Shown: positions 7,074-16,572, counted from the first letter of the stretch. The stretch: 44,802 nucleotides of DNA from Prevotella sp. UBA7764 (GCA_002481295.1 DLDU01000055.1:1-44802); one strand, 5' to 3'. The notes: generated from the sequence alone by a model not told the origin. Translations and numbers: made by a program.

Positions 7074-8555
7074 TTACTTCAGCCCGCTGATTTCATCGCG
7101 TGTGATGACATACTTTGAGTTGAAGAGGTCTTTGAGGAAGGCGGCAGTGTTGTAGTCGCTGTTGATATAGCTCATGCCGTCGCTGTCCTGGCCGTACCAT
7201 GGCATGATCCAGCTCCACATGGCTCCATCGGTGAGCATGTTCTTCACCGAAGGCATGGCATCACCTTCGGCGAGCGCGATGATCTTCTTGCCACCGGTGA
7301 TCTGTCGCAGAGCCTCGAACTGATCCTCAAGTGCACTATGGTATGGCGTCTTGAGCGTCTTGCAATAGTAGTCGCGTGCGATGATGTCGACATATTCGTC
7401 GCCGGGATACCAGTCAGCGTCGTCGTAAGTCTTGCCGTCCTCGGTATAGGAGCCCTCAGAGGTCCATACCCAGATGAGGTTGTTCACACCCTTGGCTTTG
7501 AACTCTTCGTACATCATCTTCCATAGTTTCTTGAAGAACACCGGTCCGGAGTTGCCCCACCAGAACCACGCCTTGCCCGTGCCGCCGTAGCGACCGTAGT
7601 TGCCGCGGGCCTCGTGGAAGGGTCGCCAGATGACGGGGATGCCCTTCTTCTGCAGAGCGAGGAGATAGTCGGCGATAATGTCGATCTGCTTCATGGCAAA
7701 CTTATGTTCCCAGCGGTTGCTGCGTGTGGCGTTCTTGGCAGAGAAGTCTTTGGTGTTGTAGGTCCAGGAATCATAGTTGGTCTGGTCAGCTTTTGACGCT
7801 GGAACGTTCCAGTGCCACATGCACTCCACGATACCACCGTTGTTGACCCAGTCCTCCACGGGTTTCGTGTTGGTATAGTCGATCCATGTCGTGGGATTGA
7901 GCGGTGCGCTGTAGTTGTAGTGGATGAAGTCGAAGCAGTTGATGGCCGGATACTTGCCCGTGAGCTGATAGAGCGTATCGGCGTTCTTGGTGTTCCAGTC
8001 CACGTCGGCCATGGCAGCGGAGAGCACGTGGTTGCCGAAGTTCTCTTTGAGATAAGCGTAGAGCTTCTTCGTCTCTTCGGTAGCCTCAGCGTTGACGGGA
8101 GCTTCAGCAATGTGGAAGTGCGTCGGGTCGAAGTTGTTGTAAGCCTTTGTCGAGAACGAGAACGTGTAGTCGCTGGCGAAGTTGTAGGAACTGTCGCGCA
8201 CTGACGGCTTCATGATGTTGACCTTGTAGTTCATCCCCGCCTTGGCGTGGAAGGGGATGGTGAGCTGGTTGCCGCTGGTTGTCACCAGAGAGTCTATATA
8301 ATAATAGGTGGTGTCGTCGGTGTAGACACGGATGGTAGTCTGCGGTGTGGCGACGACGGGCTCATTGTAAGTCACGATGATGTTGGCAAAGGTGTCGATG
8401 TCGGCAGCGTTGTCGGTGGGTGTCACCGCGACCACCTGTGGAGCGTCCTGGTCAGCGAAGGACCGTGGCTCACGGTAGTCGCTGTTGTCGTCGGAGCAGC
8501 TGGCGAAAGTCGTCATGGCGGCCAGGGCCAGCAAAAGGATATGTAATTTCTTCAT
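7074..8555 (-). CDS. surface beta-mannanase, glycoside hydrolase family 26
   Basis: It probably cuts internal beta-1,4-mannosyl bonds in mannan or glucomannan at the cell surface. The 493-residue protein has a lipoprotein signal (TTFASC, Cys20). A Big_5-type Ig-like domain at about 38-136 (QVVAVTPTDNAADID, then YTFSFST) is followed by a GH26 barrel from about 160 to the end. The acid/base Glu is in WRPFHEARG at about 315 and the likely nucleophile Glu in IIALAEGD at about 430. MWHWNVP and IWVWTSEGS are typical GH26 substrate-cleft segments. It is the last gene of susC-susD-SGBP-GH26, 12 bases after the SGBP gene, and a strong terminator follows. GH26 also contains a few beta-1,3-xylanases and lichenases, so mannan specificity is likely but not certain. 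Confidence 0.9.
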   Translation of the reverse strand: MKKLHILLLALAAMTTFASCSDDNSDYREPRSFADQDAPQVVAVTPTDNAADIDTFANIIVTYNEPVVATPQTTIRVYTDDTTYYYIDSLVTTSGNQLTIPFHAKAGMNYKVNIMKPSVRDSSYNFASDYTFSFSTKAYNNFDPTHFHIAEAPVNAEATEETKKLYAYLKENFGNHVLSAAMADVDWNTKNADTLYQLTGKYPAINCFDFIHYNYSAPLNPTTWIDYTNTKPVEDWVNNGGIVECMWHWNVPASKADQTNYDSWTYNTKDFSAKNATRSNRWEHKFAMKQIDIIADYLLALQKKGIPVIWRPFHEARGNYGRYGGTGKAWFWWGNSGPVFFKKLWKMMYEEFKAKGVNNLIWVWTSEGSYTEDGKTYDDADWYPGDEYVDIIARDYYCKTLKTPYHSALEDQFEALRQITGGKKIIALAEGDAMPSVKNMLTDGAMWSWIMPWYGQDSDGMSYINSDYNTAAFLKDLFNSKYVITRDEISGLK

Positions 8556-8567
8556 GCTGAGTTGCGA

Positions 8568-9833
8568 TTAATAATTCTTTGGTTCGATACGGAACTGTCC
8601 GAAGCTATGGTCCACGGTCCAGCCCTCATTATTGTTGGGCTGCATGACAAACTCCAAGGCAGCCCATGAGCCTTGTGCCGGCAGCACATGCTTGATAGTG
8701 CCATCGTCTTGTTTCACCTCACAGAGCTTGTCGAGAGGAATGGAGACGGTGATCCACTTGCTATAGGTGTTGCGCAGACCAGTGGAGACGGGATCCCACT
8801 GGTGACGGGACACGCCTGCTGTGTTGAAGTCAAAGTAATAGCCTCCGTTCTGCGAGCCGCTGGCACCGTTGGCACCATAGTCGGCAAACGGTGTAGAGCT
8901 GTTGGTGCAGACCTCAAACTTAAGTACATAGTTCTCGGGATGGTCTGTGAAGTCTTGGTTGGGCCAGTTGCATCCTATGCCGGTGGAATTCCATGACCAG
9001 CTGTCGAAGGTGCCCTTGATCCGTAGGAAGGACATGCCGAGCGACTGAGGGTCACCGCTCTTCGATCCGTCTGTGACAAGATTCTTGCCCCAGTCGTTCC
9101 ACCAGCCGAGATCGCCGGTGAGGTCGCCGAAGAGCAGTGCGCTGGTCATGCGGTAAGGCACAGTCTTGCTCATGTCCTTGCCCATTTCTTTCCATCGGAA
9201 GGTGATGAGCGAGTTGTCGGGGCAGTCCTTAGGGATGCGGATGCTTGTGAAGGTCTCCGAGCAAGAGTCGGTGTGGATCTTCTGGCTGTATCCCTGCTCA
9301 CTGTTGGTGATGGTGATAGACACCGGGCTGTTGTCGGTGGTGTCGTTGAAGTTGTAGAGATCGAAGAAGTCGCCGTTGAGCTGCACCTCGCTGCCTTGGA
9401 GCGCAAACTCGTTGGAGAGTCCTTCTAACTCTACGTGAGGGATCGAGACGGGAAAGTACAGGGCTGTCTTGCCCTCGTTGGTCTTATAGACCAGTGTGTC
9501 GGTGACGTGCTCGGGAATCTTGCGCGGAATCTTCACGAAGCTCTCGCCAGACTCGGCATACACCTGCCGCACGTCGACCTCGAGTCCGTTGAAGGTGATC
9601 TTCTTCACGTTGGCGAGGTTGGCGCCCTCGATACGGAGCATCTGGTTGAGCGTGCCGCTGCTCAGCGCCGAAACGTGTCCGGTGTCCTGAACATCATAGA
9701 TGCCCGTGATGGAGGGAGCACCGTGGTTGGTGTAGCGGTCGGGATAGTTGACATCCACGACATCGTTGCAGGCGGAGAACAGAGCAGCCGCCATGAGCGC
9801 TACACCGATATGCTTGAATGATAAGATATTCAT
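8568..9833 (-). CDS. surface glycan-binding protein (SGBP/SusE-position lipoprotein)
   Basis: The 421-residue lipoprotein (AAALFSAC, lipid Cys at 22) sits directly after susD, where Bacteroidota loci usually encode a surface glycan-binding protein. Residues about 40-120 and 130-225 look like IPT/TIG or Ig-like modules (SITGIYDVQ, LRIEGANLANVKKITFNG; VQLNGDFFDLY). The C-terminal half from about 235 (FGDLTGDLGWWNDWG, YVLKFEVCTNSSTPF, WAALEFVMQPNNNEGW) resembles the C-terminal glycan-binding domain known from SGBP-B proteins, with many aromatic residues suited to stacking on sugars. It would capture the polysaccharide for GH26 and SusCD. It has no recognisable catalytic motif. Confidence 0.85.
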   Translation of the reverse strand: MNILSFKHIGVALMAAALFSACNDVVDVNYPDRYTNHGAPSITGIYDVQDTGHVSALSSGTLNQMLRIEGANLANVKKITFNGLEVDVRQVYAESGESFVKIPRKIPEHVTDTLVYKTNEGKTALYFPVSIPHVELEGLSNEFALQGSEVQLNGDFFDLYNFNDTTDNSPVSITITNSEQGYSQKIHTDSCSETFTSIRIPKDCPDNSLITFRWKEMGKDMSKTVPYRMTSALLFGDLTGDLGWWNDWGKNLVTDGSKSGDPQSLGMSFLRIKGTFDSWSWNSTGIGCNWPNQDFTDHPENYVLKFEVCTNSSTPFADYGANGASGSQNGGYYFDFNTAGVSRHQWDPVSTGLRNTYSKWITVSIPLDKLCEVKQDDGTIKHVLPAQGSWAALEFVMQPNNNEGWTVDHSFGQFRIEPKNY

Positions 9834-9872
9834 ATTCTTGCTTTAATGATTTTATAGTTGCGAGAGCGTTGA

Positions 9873-11615
9873 TTAGTTCCAGCCTGGGTTGTTGCTGTTG
9901 ATACTGTCGTTGACGTTGATCTCGTCGGTAGGAATAGGATAGAGCAGGTTGCGGTCGGTGCGTGCCTTGTTGATGTTGGCATCGTCGCGTCCGCCGATAG
10001 CGTTCATGGCCTGCAGATAGATGCCCCAGCGGATGAGGTCCCAACGGCGGTCGCCCTCGCAGGCAAACTCCTTGGCGCGCTCTTCGAGGATGGTACTGCG
10101 CATGGCGGTCTTGGTGCCCGGTGTTTCCATCAGATTAGCGTTGGAGCGTTTGCGCACGATGTTGAGATAGCGCATCGCCTCGGCACTGTTGCCCAACTCA
10201 TTCTCAGCCTCGGCGTAGACGAGGAGTACGTCGGCATAGCGCAGGAACGGCCAGAATGACTCGGCGTACTGCGTGGCATCGTCGTCGACATCGTCATACT
10301 TTGTGGTGAAGGCGAGGCACTCAGAACTTTGGTTGTACTGGTAGCTCATGCCAGTCTTCTTATACTCAGCGTCCGGCTCGCGCACGTAGTTGCCGTCAGC
10401 GTCCAGTCCAGTGATCTTCACGCTCCAGCTCTGCGGATAGTAGAAGGCACCGTTGTACTCCTCCTGATAGTAGTAGCGCCATACGTGGCGTACGCCCTTG
10501 GTGATGCGGTAATCCTGGTCGTCGAAGAGATGGTACCAGTTGTTGGTACATCCGACCCATCCGCCAGACTCGATAAATGGGCTGCCTTTACTTTTCTTGT
10601 AGCCGGAGTAGAAGGAGTGCACGCCGGTACAGTAGGTGGCGTCGCCCGTTGTGGACTCCACGCCCCACATCATCTCAGCGTCGTGGCAGTGGCTGTGCTT
10701 CCACAGATCGTCGTAGGCGGTGAGTTCGTATGACCCGTATTCACCGTCGATGACCTTCTTGGCCCATTCGGCAGCTTTCTTGTAGAGAGCCTGAGCGTCC
10801 ATGTTTTCATAGCCTTCGACAGCTGTTTTCTTAAATGTTTCGGCAGTCGGCATGCGATAGTGCTTCTTGCCGTTCTCGGTGACATAAGGTGCGCCGGTGC
10901 GCACGGTCACCTCAGTGCCGGCGGGCATGGCGGCGGCGGCCATGGTAGCGTAGACCTTGGCGAGCAGTCCGGCAGCGGATCCGGCAGAGACGTGTCCGGC
11001 CTTGTAGTTACTGTTGTCGCGGGTGTACATCAGGGAAGAAGCCTTGGTGAGCAGGTCGATGATGTGGTCGTAGATTTCAGCCACGGGGCGGCGGCTGTGC
11101 ATAAACTCTCCGCTTTTGCTCACGTCCTCAGCCATGTAGGGGATAGGTCCGTAGGCACGCACAAGGAGGAAGTAGGCAAAGGCCTCCTGGAAGTAGCACT
11201 CGCCGATGGCGTTGTTCTTGTAAGCCTCGTCGACGCCCTTCATCTGGCTGATGTAGCGCACGGCCATATTGGCGTCGTTGATGAGGTCGTAGGGACCTTT
11301 CCACATCTTGTCCAGTGCGCTCTCGCCCTGGAAGTTGCCGGCACCGAGTGAGCTGAACAGCCAGTCGGGACCGGAGATATAGTCAGCGTCGAGCTCCAAT
11401 ACACGGGGAAACTCGCTCCAGCGGAACATGTCGTCGAGCCAGTTGCTGTAAACACCGGTGACCCACATGTCGACGCCTTCCTTGGAGTCCTCGACCTGAT
11501 CAGGCCCGATGAAGCTCTCGGATTTCTCTTTCAAATAGTCGTCGCAGGAGGTGGTCAGAGGCAGAGTGGTCACTGTCAACAGCAACGCAGCAGAGAACAG
11601 TTTATTGAATTTCAT
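9873..11615 (-). CDS. susD: SusD/RagB-type nutrient-uptake outer-membrane lipoprotein
   Basis: SusD-like lipoproteins form the lid over the SusC channel and bind oligosaccharides. The 580-residue product has a lipoprotein signal ending LTTSC (Cys24) followed by DDYLKEK, a common SusD start. A TPR-like N-terminal half includes LINDANMAVRYI and YFQEAFAYFLLVRAYG. The C-terminal SusD signature is clear: PFLRYADVLLVYAEAENELG, ILEERAKEFACEGDRRWDLIRWG and the end NNPGWN. It is 19 bases after susC and 39 bases before the SGBP gene, within one transcription unit. The symbol denotes the family; the substrate here is predicted mannan-type glycan, not starch. Confidence 0.95.
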   Translation of the reverse strand: MKFNKLFSAALLLTVTTLPLTTSCDDYLKEKSESFIGPDQVEDSKEGVDMWVTGVYSNWLDDMFRWSEFPRVLELDADYISGPDWLFSSLGAGNFQGESALDKMWKGPYDLINDANMAVRYISQMKGVDEAYKNNAIGECYFQEAFAYFLLVRAYGPIPYMAEDVSKSGEFMHSRRPVAEIYDHIIDLLTKASSLMYTRDNSNYKAGHVSAGSAAGLLAKVYATMAAAAMPAGTEVTVRTGAPYVTENGKKHYRMPTAETFKKTAVEGYENMDAQALYKKAAEWAKKVIDGEYGSYELTAYDDLWKHSHCHDAEMMWGVESTTGDATYCTGVHSFYSGYKKSKGSPFIESGGWVGCTNNWYHLFDDQDYRITKGVRHVWRYYYQEEYNGAFYYPQSWSVKITGLDADGNYVREPDAEYKKTGMSYQYNQSSECLAFTTKYDDVDDDATQYAESFWPFLRYADVLLVYAEAENELGNSAEAMRYLNIVRKRSNANLMETPGTKTAMRSTILEERAKEFACEGDRRWDLIRWGIYLQAMNAIGGRDDANINKARTDRNLLYPIPTDEINVNDSINSNNPGWN

Positions 11616-11634
11616 ATTGCTTGTCGTTATATAA

Positions 11635-14600
11635 TTAGAATGTCATGTTCACGCCGAAAGTAAACGTGCGTGAAGAAGGATAAGAGTAGATATCCACACC
11701 GCGACGACTGGAGTCGCTGCCGAAGGCGTTGACATCCGGGTCATACCAACTGTAGTTGGTGATGGTGAAGAGGTTGGTGGCGGCGAAAGTGAACTGGATC
11801 TTCTCCAGTCCCGTGCTCTTGAAGGGATGGTTCCAGTTGTAGGTCAGGCTGATGTTCTTCAGCTTGATATAGCTGCCGTCCTCGATATAGCGATTGCTGA
11901 GCAGAAATGTACGCTCATAGCCTGAGGAAGCCTTCGGCCACTCAGCCTGCTCGTAGTTGTCGGCTGTCCAGCGATGGTCATAGGCATCGCGTGTGATGTT
12001 ACCGATGTTGCCGAGCTTGATGTCCATGAGATTACCGTTGAAGATGTCGTTGCCGTGAGAGCCTTGGAGCATAAAGCTCAAGGTTAGGTCACGCCAGGAG
12101 ATGTTGTTGGTCAGACCCCATGTGTATTTCGGATTGGTGTCGCCGATGATGGTGCGGTCGGCATCAGTGATCTTTCCGTCGTGGTTAAGGTCGAGATATT
12201 TGATCTCACCGATCTTTGACTTCACGGTAGCGTCGGTGGAGTAGGTATACTGTGGGTCGGCTCTTACCTCAGCCTCGTTGTCGTAGAAGCCATCTTCCAC
12301 ATATCCGTAGATAGCACCGATAGGGCATCCGTTGCGCTGGATGAAGACGTTGTCGGCACCATACCACAGTGTGTTGGCAAACTGGTCGCCGTTGAGGCCA
12401 CCGATCTTGTTCTTGTTGAAGGCAAGGTTGCCGTTGAGATCCCAATGCCAGTCCTTCGTGTCAACAGGAGTGGTGCCGAGGGTGAACTCCAAACCTTCGT
12501 TGGTGACATTGCCGGAGTTGGTAAGCTTGTTGGAGAAACCGTTAGAAGAAGGAATCTTCACCTCCTGCAACAGGTCGCGGGTTTTCTTGTGATAGTAGTC
12601 CACGGTAAGCGTCAGACGATTGTTGAACCATCCGAAGTCGATACCGGCATTATACTGTGCGGTGGTCTCCCACTTGATGTTCTTGTCGACGGGGCCACGC
12701 CAGTTGACCATGGCAACGCCGCTGTTGAGCGAACCCCCGAAGGGATAGTTGGCCACAGCGAGCTGAGGCAGTGTGCGGTAAGAGCCGATGCCTTGGTTAC
12801 CGGTCTCACCATAGCTCAGACGGAACTTCAGGTTGGAGAAGATGCCGAGATCCTTGATAAACTTCTCCTCGCTGGCACGCCAGGCGACGGCACCGGAAAG
12901 GAAGGTAGCCCACTTGTTCTCGTCGGTGAACTTCGAGCTGCCGTCGGAACGGACGCTCGCGGTGAAAAGATATTTGTTCATCAGCGTGTAGTTCACACGT
13001 CCGAGGAAGGAGACAAGACGCTGTGTGCCCTTGTCACTGGAGAGCGTAGCACGGTCCTTGGCACGCCCCATGTCGTTGTCCTTGGTGAGGTCGTCGGGGA
13101 AGTTCTGTGCCACCTCACTGTTGTTGTTCCAAGAGTCACTCTCCACGGTGAAACCGGCGACGGCATTCAAGGCGTGGATGTTGTTGAAGGTATGGTCGAA
13201 GGTCAGGATGCTCTCAGCGGTGGTCGACGTCCAGATGTTGCTGGCCTTGCTGGCCTTGCCGTTGATTGGTGACTTGCCCTCCTGAGTGTGGCGGTCGTAG
13301 TACGAGCCACGGTGCGAGTCGTTGTAGCCCAGTCCGAGGTTCTGACGGAACTTCAGCCATTTCGGAACGATCTGAATCTCAAGATAAGAACTGCTGAAAT
13401 AGTTGATGCCATTAAGCTCGTCCTTGGTGCTACGCACGTAGGCAGCCGGGTTGGCAGCGAGCCAGTTGAGGTTGTCGGCCTGCGTGGTATCCATGTTCGG
13501 GCCGTAGGTCGGTGGGAAGATCAGCGCCGAGCGCACCACGCCGGTGTTGTAGCTCAGCGTGTTGGCAAAGTTTGTCGTGCTGCGTGTGAAGCTCTGGTTG
13601 GTACCGATCTCCAACCAGCTGTAGACTTTGCGCGAGATGTTGGCACGGAGAGAGTAACGCTTGTAGCCTGAGTTCTTGATGATACCGTCCTGGTCGGCAT
13701 AGTTGCCCGAGAAGGAGTAGTAACCCTTGTCGTCGCCACCACTCACGCCGATGTTGTAGTCCTGCTGGAAAGCGGTGTGGAAGATCTCGTCCTGCCAGTC
13801 AGCTACGCCGAGTTCAGTGGCGTTGCCGTACTCGTCGTAGTACCATCCCGGATGAGCGTAGTCTTCGGGCTTACCGGTGTATTTGCCTGTATTATAATTA
13901 ATGTGTCCGTCGGAGTAGGCCTGGTAGCCCCATGTGCCGGGGTAGGGATAAGTAGTGGCCTGTGAGCCGAGGTAGTAGCGGTCGTTGTCGATCTGCTCGT
14001 TCATATAGCGGGCGTAAGTCACCGGGTCGAGCATGTCGATCTTCTTGCTGATGTGCGAGAAGCCCCAGTTGGCAGAGAAGTCCACCTTGGGTTTGCCGGC
14101 TTTACCTTTCTTCGTGGTGATGATGACCACACCGTTGGCACCGCGGCTACCGTAGATGGCGGTAGCGGAAGCATCCTTGAGGACTTCGATGTTCTCGATG
14201 TCGTGTGGGTTGATAAAACTCAGCGGGTTGGAGCTCTGTTGGTTGGTCGTAGCGCCGTTGCTTGGTGTGCTGCCTGTCTCAAAGGGCACGCCGTCGACAA
14301 TATACAAAGGCTGGGAAGACGTGGAGAACGAGTTGGCACCACGGATGACGATACTCATGCCGCCGCCCGGAGCACCGTCGCTCTGGTTGACCTGCACACC
14401 GGCGATCTTACCTTGCATGCCGTGGGCGATATCCATGGCGCCGCCTTTCATCAGGTCTTTGCCAGCGAGCGAGCTCAACGAACCACTGAGGTCGCTCTTC
14501 TTCATGGTACCGTAGCCGACAACGACGACCTCGTCCATGACCTTAGAGTCTTCGACGAGCTTCACAGTGATGTCGCTCTTGCCGGCAACGTTGATGGTTT

Positions 14601-14835
14601 GTGATGTGTAGCCTACGCTGGAGACGACGACTTTGGTCTTGCCCTTTGGCAAGTCGATAGAAAAATGTCCGTCAAGGTCGGTCACGCCACCGGTGCCCGT
14701 TCCCTGGACAACAATACTTGCTCCAATCAGCGTCTCGCCGGTAGCACCGTCGACAACGGTACCCGTGAGCTTCGACTGGGCAAAGATTGGCAATGAGAGG
14801 ATCGTCATTACCAGGATAAGAATTGCTCTGTTCAT
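11635..14835 (-). CDS. susC: SusC/RagA-type TonB-dependent outer-membrane transporter
   Basis: This 1066-residue protein imports oligosaccharides through the outer membrane using TonB energy. A signal peptide covers about 1-20 (LSLPIFAQ). A carboxypeptidase-regulatory-like domain follows at about 22-95 (LTGTVVDGATGETLIGASI), then the TonB-box region DEVVVVGYGTMKKSDLSGSL. The plug (GGMSIVIRGANSF, LYIVDGVPFE, IENIEVLKDASATAIYGSRG) precedes a long beta-barrel that ends YPSSRTFTFGVNMTF. The plug motif SATAIYGSRGANGVVIITTK is diagnostic of the SusC family. No N-terminal sigma-interaction (STN) domain is present, so it is unlikely to signal to an anti-sigma factor. It is the first gene of the locus. 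Confidence 0.96.
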   Translation of the reverse strand: MNRAILILVMTILSLPIFAQSKLTGTVVDGATGETLIGASIVVQGTGTGGVTDLDGHFSIDLPKGKTKVVVSSVGYTSQTINVAGKSDITVKLVEDSKVMDEVVVVGYGTMKKSDLSGSLSSLAGKDLMKGGAMDIAHGMQGKIAGVQVNQSDGAPGGGMSIVIRGANSFSTSSQPLYIVDGVPFETGSTPSNGATTNQQSSNPLSFINPHDIENIEVLKDASATAIYGSRGANGVVIITTKKGKAGKPKVDFSANWGFSHISKKIDMLDPVTYARYMNEQIDNDRYYLGSQATTYPYPGTWGYQAYSDGHINYNTGKYTGKPEDYAHPGWYYDEYGNATELGVADWQDEIFHTAFQQDYNIGVSGGDDKGYYSFSGNYADQDGIIKNSGYKRYSLRANISRKVYSWLEIGTNQSFTRSTTNFANTLSYNTGVVRSALIFPPTYGPNMDTTQADNLNWLAANPAAYVRSTKDELNGINYFSSSYLEIQIVPKWLKFRQNLGLGYNDSHRGSYYDRHTQEGKSPINGKASKASNIWTSTTAESILTFDHTFNNIHALNAVAGFTVESDSWNNNSEVAQNFPDDLTKDNDMGRAKDRATLSSDKGTQRLVSFLGRVNYTLMNKYLFTASVRSDGSSKFTDENKWATFLSGAVAWRASEEKFIKDLGIFSNLKFRLSYGETGNQGIGSYRTLPQLAVANYPFGGSLNSGVAMVNWRGPVDKNIKWETTAQYNAGIDFGWFNNRLTLTVDYYHKKTRDLLQEVKIPSSNGFSNKLTNSGNVTNEGLEFTLGTTPVDTKDWHWDLNGNLAFNKNKIGGLNGDQFANTLWYGADNVFIQRNGCPIGAIYGYVEDGFYDNEAEVRADPQYTYSTDATVKSKIGEIKYLDLNHDGKITDADRTIIGDTNPKYTWGLTNNISWRDLTLSFMLQGSHGNDIFNGNLMDIKLGNIGNITRDAYDHRWTADNYEQAEWPKASSGYERTFLLSNRYIEDGSYIKLKNISLTYNWNHPFKSTGLEKIQFTFAATNLFTITNYSWYDPDVNAFGSDSSRRGVDIYSYPSSRTFTFGVNMTF

Positions 14836-14900
14836 GTGATTGTGATATATAAGATATGTAGATTTGACTTATTTATGGTGCTATTGGTATAATCTGTGCG

Positions 14901-14908
14901 CAAAGTTA
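14901..14908 (-). promoter_or_regulatory. -7 promoter element of the SusCD/GH26 locus
   Basis: The minus strand reads TAACTTTG 66 bases before the susC ATG, giving an AT-rich leader of about 60 bases. Regulation is probably by an unlinked hybrid two-component or similar regulator, since no regulator gene is adjacent. Confidence 0.6.
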
Positions 14909-15050
14909 CTGATAAATGCTTGCATAGAATATTTTTATTTTTGCAATATCAGATACTATGATGCAATAATAATGTCGGTGATGTGTATATAGCCATACTC
15001 TTTTAAATAAGATAGAAGCGTAATAAATACTTTTTTGACTATAGGCAGAT

Positions 15051-15086
15051 GCGAGTAAAAAGAGAGGAGCGGTATTTCCCGCTCCT
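15051..15086 (-). terminator. intrinsic terminator after the TAG-interrupted gene
   Basis: A perfect 8-base inverted repeat (15065-15072 and 15079-15086, arm AGGAGCGG) is followed on the minus strand by CTCTTTTTACTC. It lies 46 bases after the stop of the interrupted secreted-protein gene, separating it from susC. Confidence 0.75.
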
Positions 15087-15132
15087 ACTCTTTTCAGAGA
15101 GAGAACGAGACAATCAGACGATTGTGCTTTTA

Positions 15133-16116
15133 TTATTTCTGAATATATTTCTTGCCATTGCGGATGACTATGCCACGGAAGGTCTTGCCCACACGCTGGC
15201 CAGCGAGGTTGAAGGTTGATCCTTCACGAATCTTCTTGTCTGCACTAATGCTGTTGATGTTAGTCGTTGTCGGGTTAGTGAATGTAACTTTAGTGAGGGT
15301 AGCGTTATAGCCTTGTAGAAGCATACCACCAGTTTTGATTGTAGCCAGGTCGTCGTCGCTGAGAACTGTAGAATAGCTGTTGCCACTCATATCAAGACTT
15401 ACGCATTGATATTCATTCTGTCCTTTGGGACTTGCGAGAGCTTTCCAACTCGAGTTGCAGATCTTTATTTGTGCATAGCCTTCGCTGCCTACTGTGTATG
15501 TGAAGGTGAAGGTGGCACCACTTTGGGCAGTAGCGAACTTCGATGCGTCAATGGTCATATTTGTGCTCCATCCAGTACCGAAGTCATAGCTGCCTTCCCA
15601 CGCGACTTGCTCACCTTTAGCCTTTTGGTCGATATAGTCTTGGTATTCGTCTTCTGTTACGAGATAGGCTTTGTCCACGGTGACAGATATGTTGGCGGCC
15701 GTGCTCTGTAACCAGATATTGACGACCTTGTCGCAGTAGTCTTGGTTGAGTTTAATAAATGCTACTTTATCACCACTTGCAATGCTGCCTTTGGTAGTCA
15801 GTGCATCTACTTTTGTGGAGTTGCCATTGTCGTCAACGGGCTTGCCATCATTATATTCTATAGCCACGTTGAAACTACCTGTGCAGTTGGAAACATCGAG
15901 CTCAAGGTAGTCGCCGTCAGACCAGTCAGCACATTCCGTACCGTTGGCCTGCCAGTTGCCGGCCCCAGCCCAAGCTGCGGACATGGTGAGTGTGTTGCCG
16001 TTTACGGTGGTGGTAGTGGCATCCTAAGGCGACCATGTACCCAGTGTGATTTCTGTTTTGGCACTCATGCTGGCAGCGGCGAGCAGGGCAACGAATAGAG
16101 TAGAGATTTTCTTCAT
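15133..16116 (-). pseudogene. secreted two-domain protein, interrupted by an in-frame TAG at codon 31
   Basis: Reading from the ATG at 16116, the frame starts with a good signal peptide (MKKISTLFVALLAAASMSAK), continues TEITLGTWSP, meets TAG at 16024-16026, and then continues without another stop for 297 codons to 15133. Both sides of the TAG are coherent with one secreted protein. The body has two beta-rich modules: one with WAGAGNWQANG and WSDGDYLELDVSN, the other with GWSTNMTIDASKF and YAQIKICNSSWKAL. They resemble the carbohydrate-binding-like jelly rolls appended to Prevotella glycanases. The C-terminus (FNLAGQRVGKTFRGIVIRNG, then KKYIQK) is the sorting-tail-like ending common in Prevotella secreted proteins. 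A -7 element and terminator flank it. An internal ATG at 15984 would give a protein without a signal peptide. A carbohydrate-binding role is inference. Confidence 0.7.
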
Positions 16117-16182
16117 AATACAAATCGATGTTAGTAATATTTGGTTGTTACTTGATGATGTCGGTTTTATATTGTCATGTTG

Positions 16183-16190
16183 CAAAGTTA
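16183..16190 (-). promoter_or_regulatory. -7 promoter element for the TAG-interrupted gene
   Basis: The minus strand reads TAACTTTG 67 bases before the ATG at 16116. Its retention shows that the locus may still be transcribed. Confidence 0.55.
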
Positions 16191-16572
16191 AACATAATTT
16201 TTATATCTCTGTAATACTAAGTTTGCACAATGTAATACTATCTTCTATTTTTGAAATCAGCATTTCATGCTTGACTTATTATAGCAAGGTTCACGGCAAT
16301 CAAGCCACACTTTTGTGCTTATTAGAACGTGCTATGTTAAAAAAACGTTTGCATACGAAAAAACGAACGTAAAAAAGAGTATACCTATTGATATTTTTCG
16401 TATCTTTGGCACTGCCAGGCAGATATGCCGACGATGTGAAACAATCTCTACAGTCCCTAGTGACTGTGCAACCTCTTTCGGAAGTCTGTACGTATAGCTT
16501 ATCTGTACTATATATATAATAAGGTGTATAGACTTAATTAAGTGAATGTAACTACCTGTGTTTTATTATATA
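16191..16572. other. AT-rich non-coding stretch with an orphan promoter-like site
   Basis: I see no gene here. At 16401-16408 the plus strand reads TATCTTTG, an exact -7 consensus, but no open reading frame of note follows. About 50 bases further, ACAGTC and GACTGT can pair around a six-base loop. The stretch may be the old promoter and disrupted 5' side of the GH32 gene whose tail follows, or a small RNA gene. Neither can be shown from sequence alone. Confidence 0.35.

Noticed and set aside
15133..16116. TAG read as a recoded sense codon throughout the region
   Set aside because: Several genes here end properly at TAG (RNase H, rimM, dxr, GH43-like, GH32 relic), so TAG is a normal stop in this genome.
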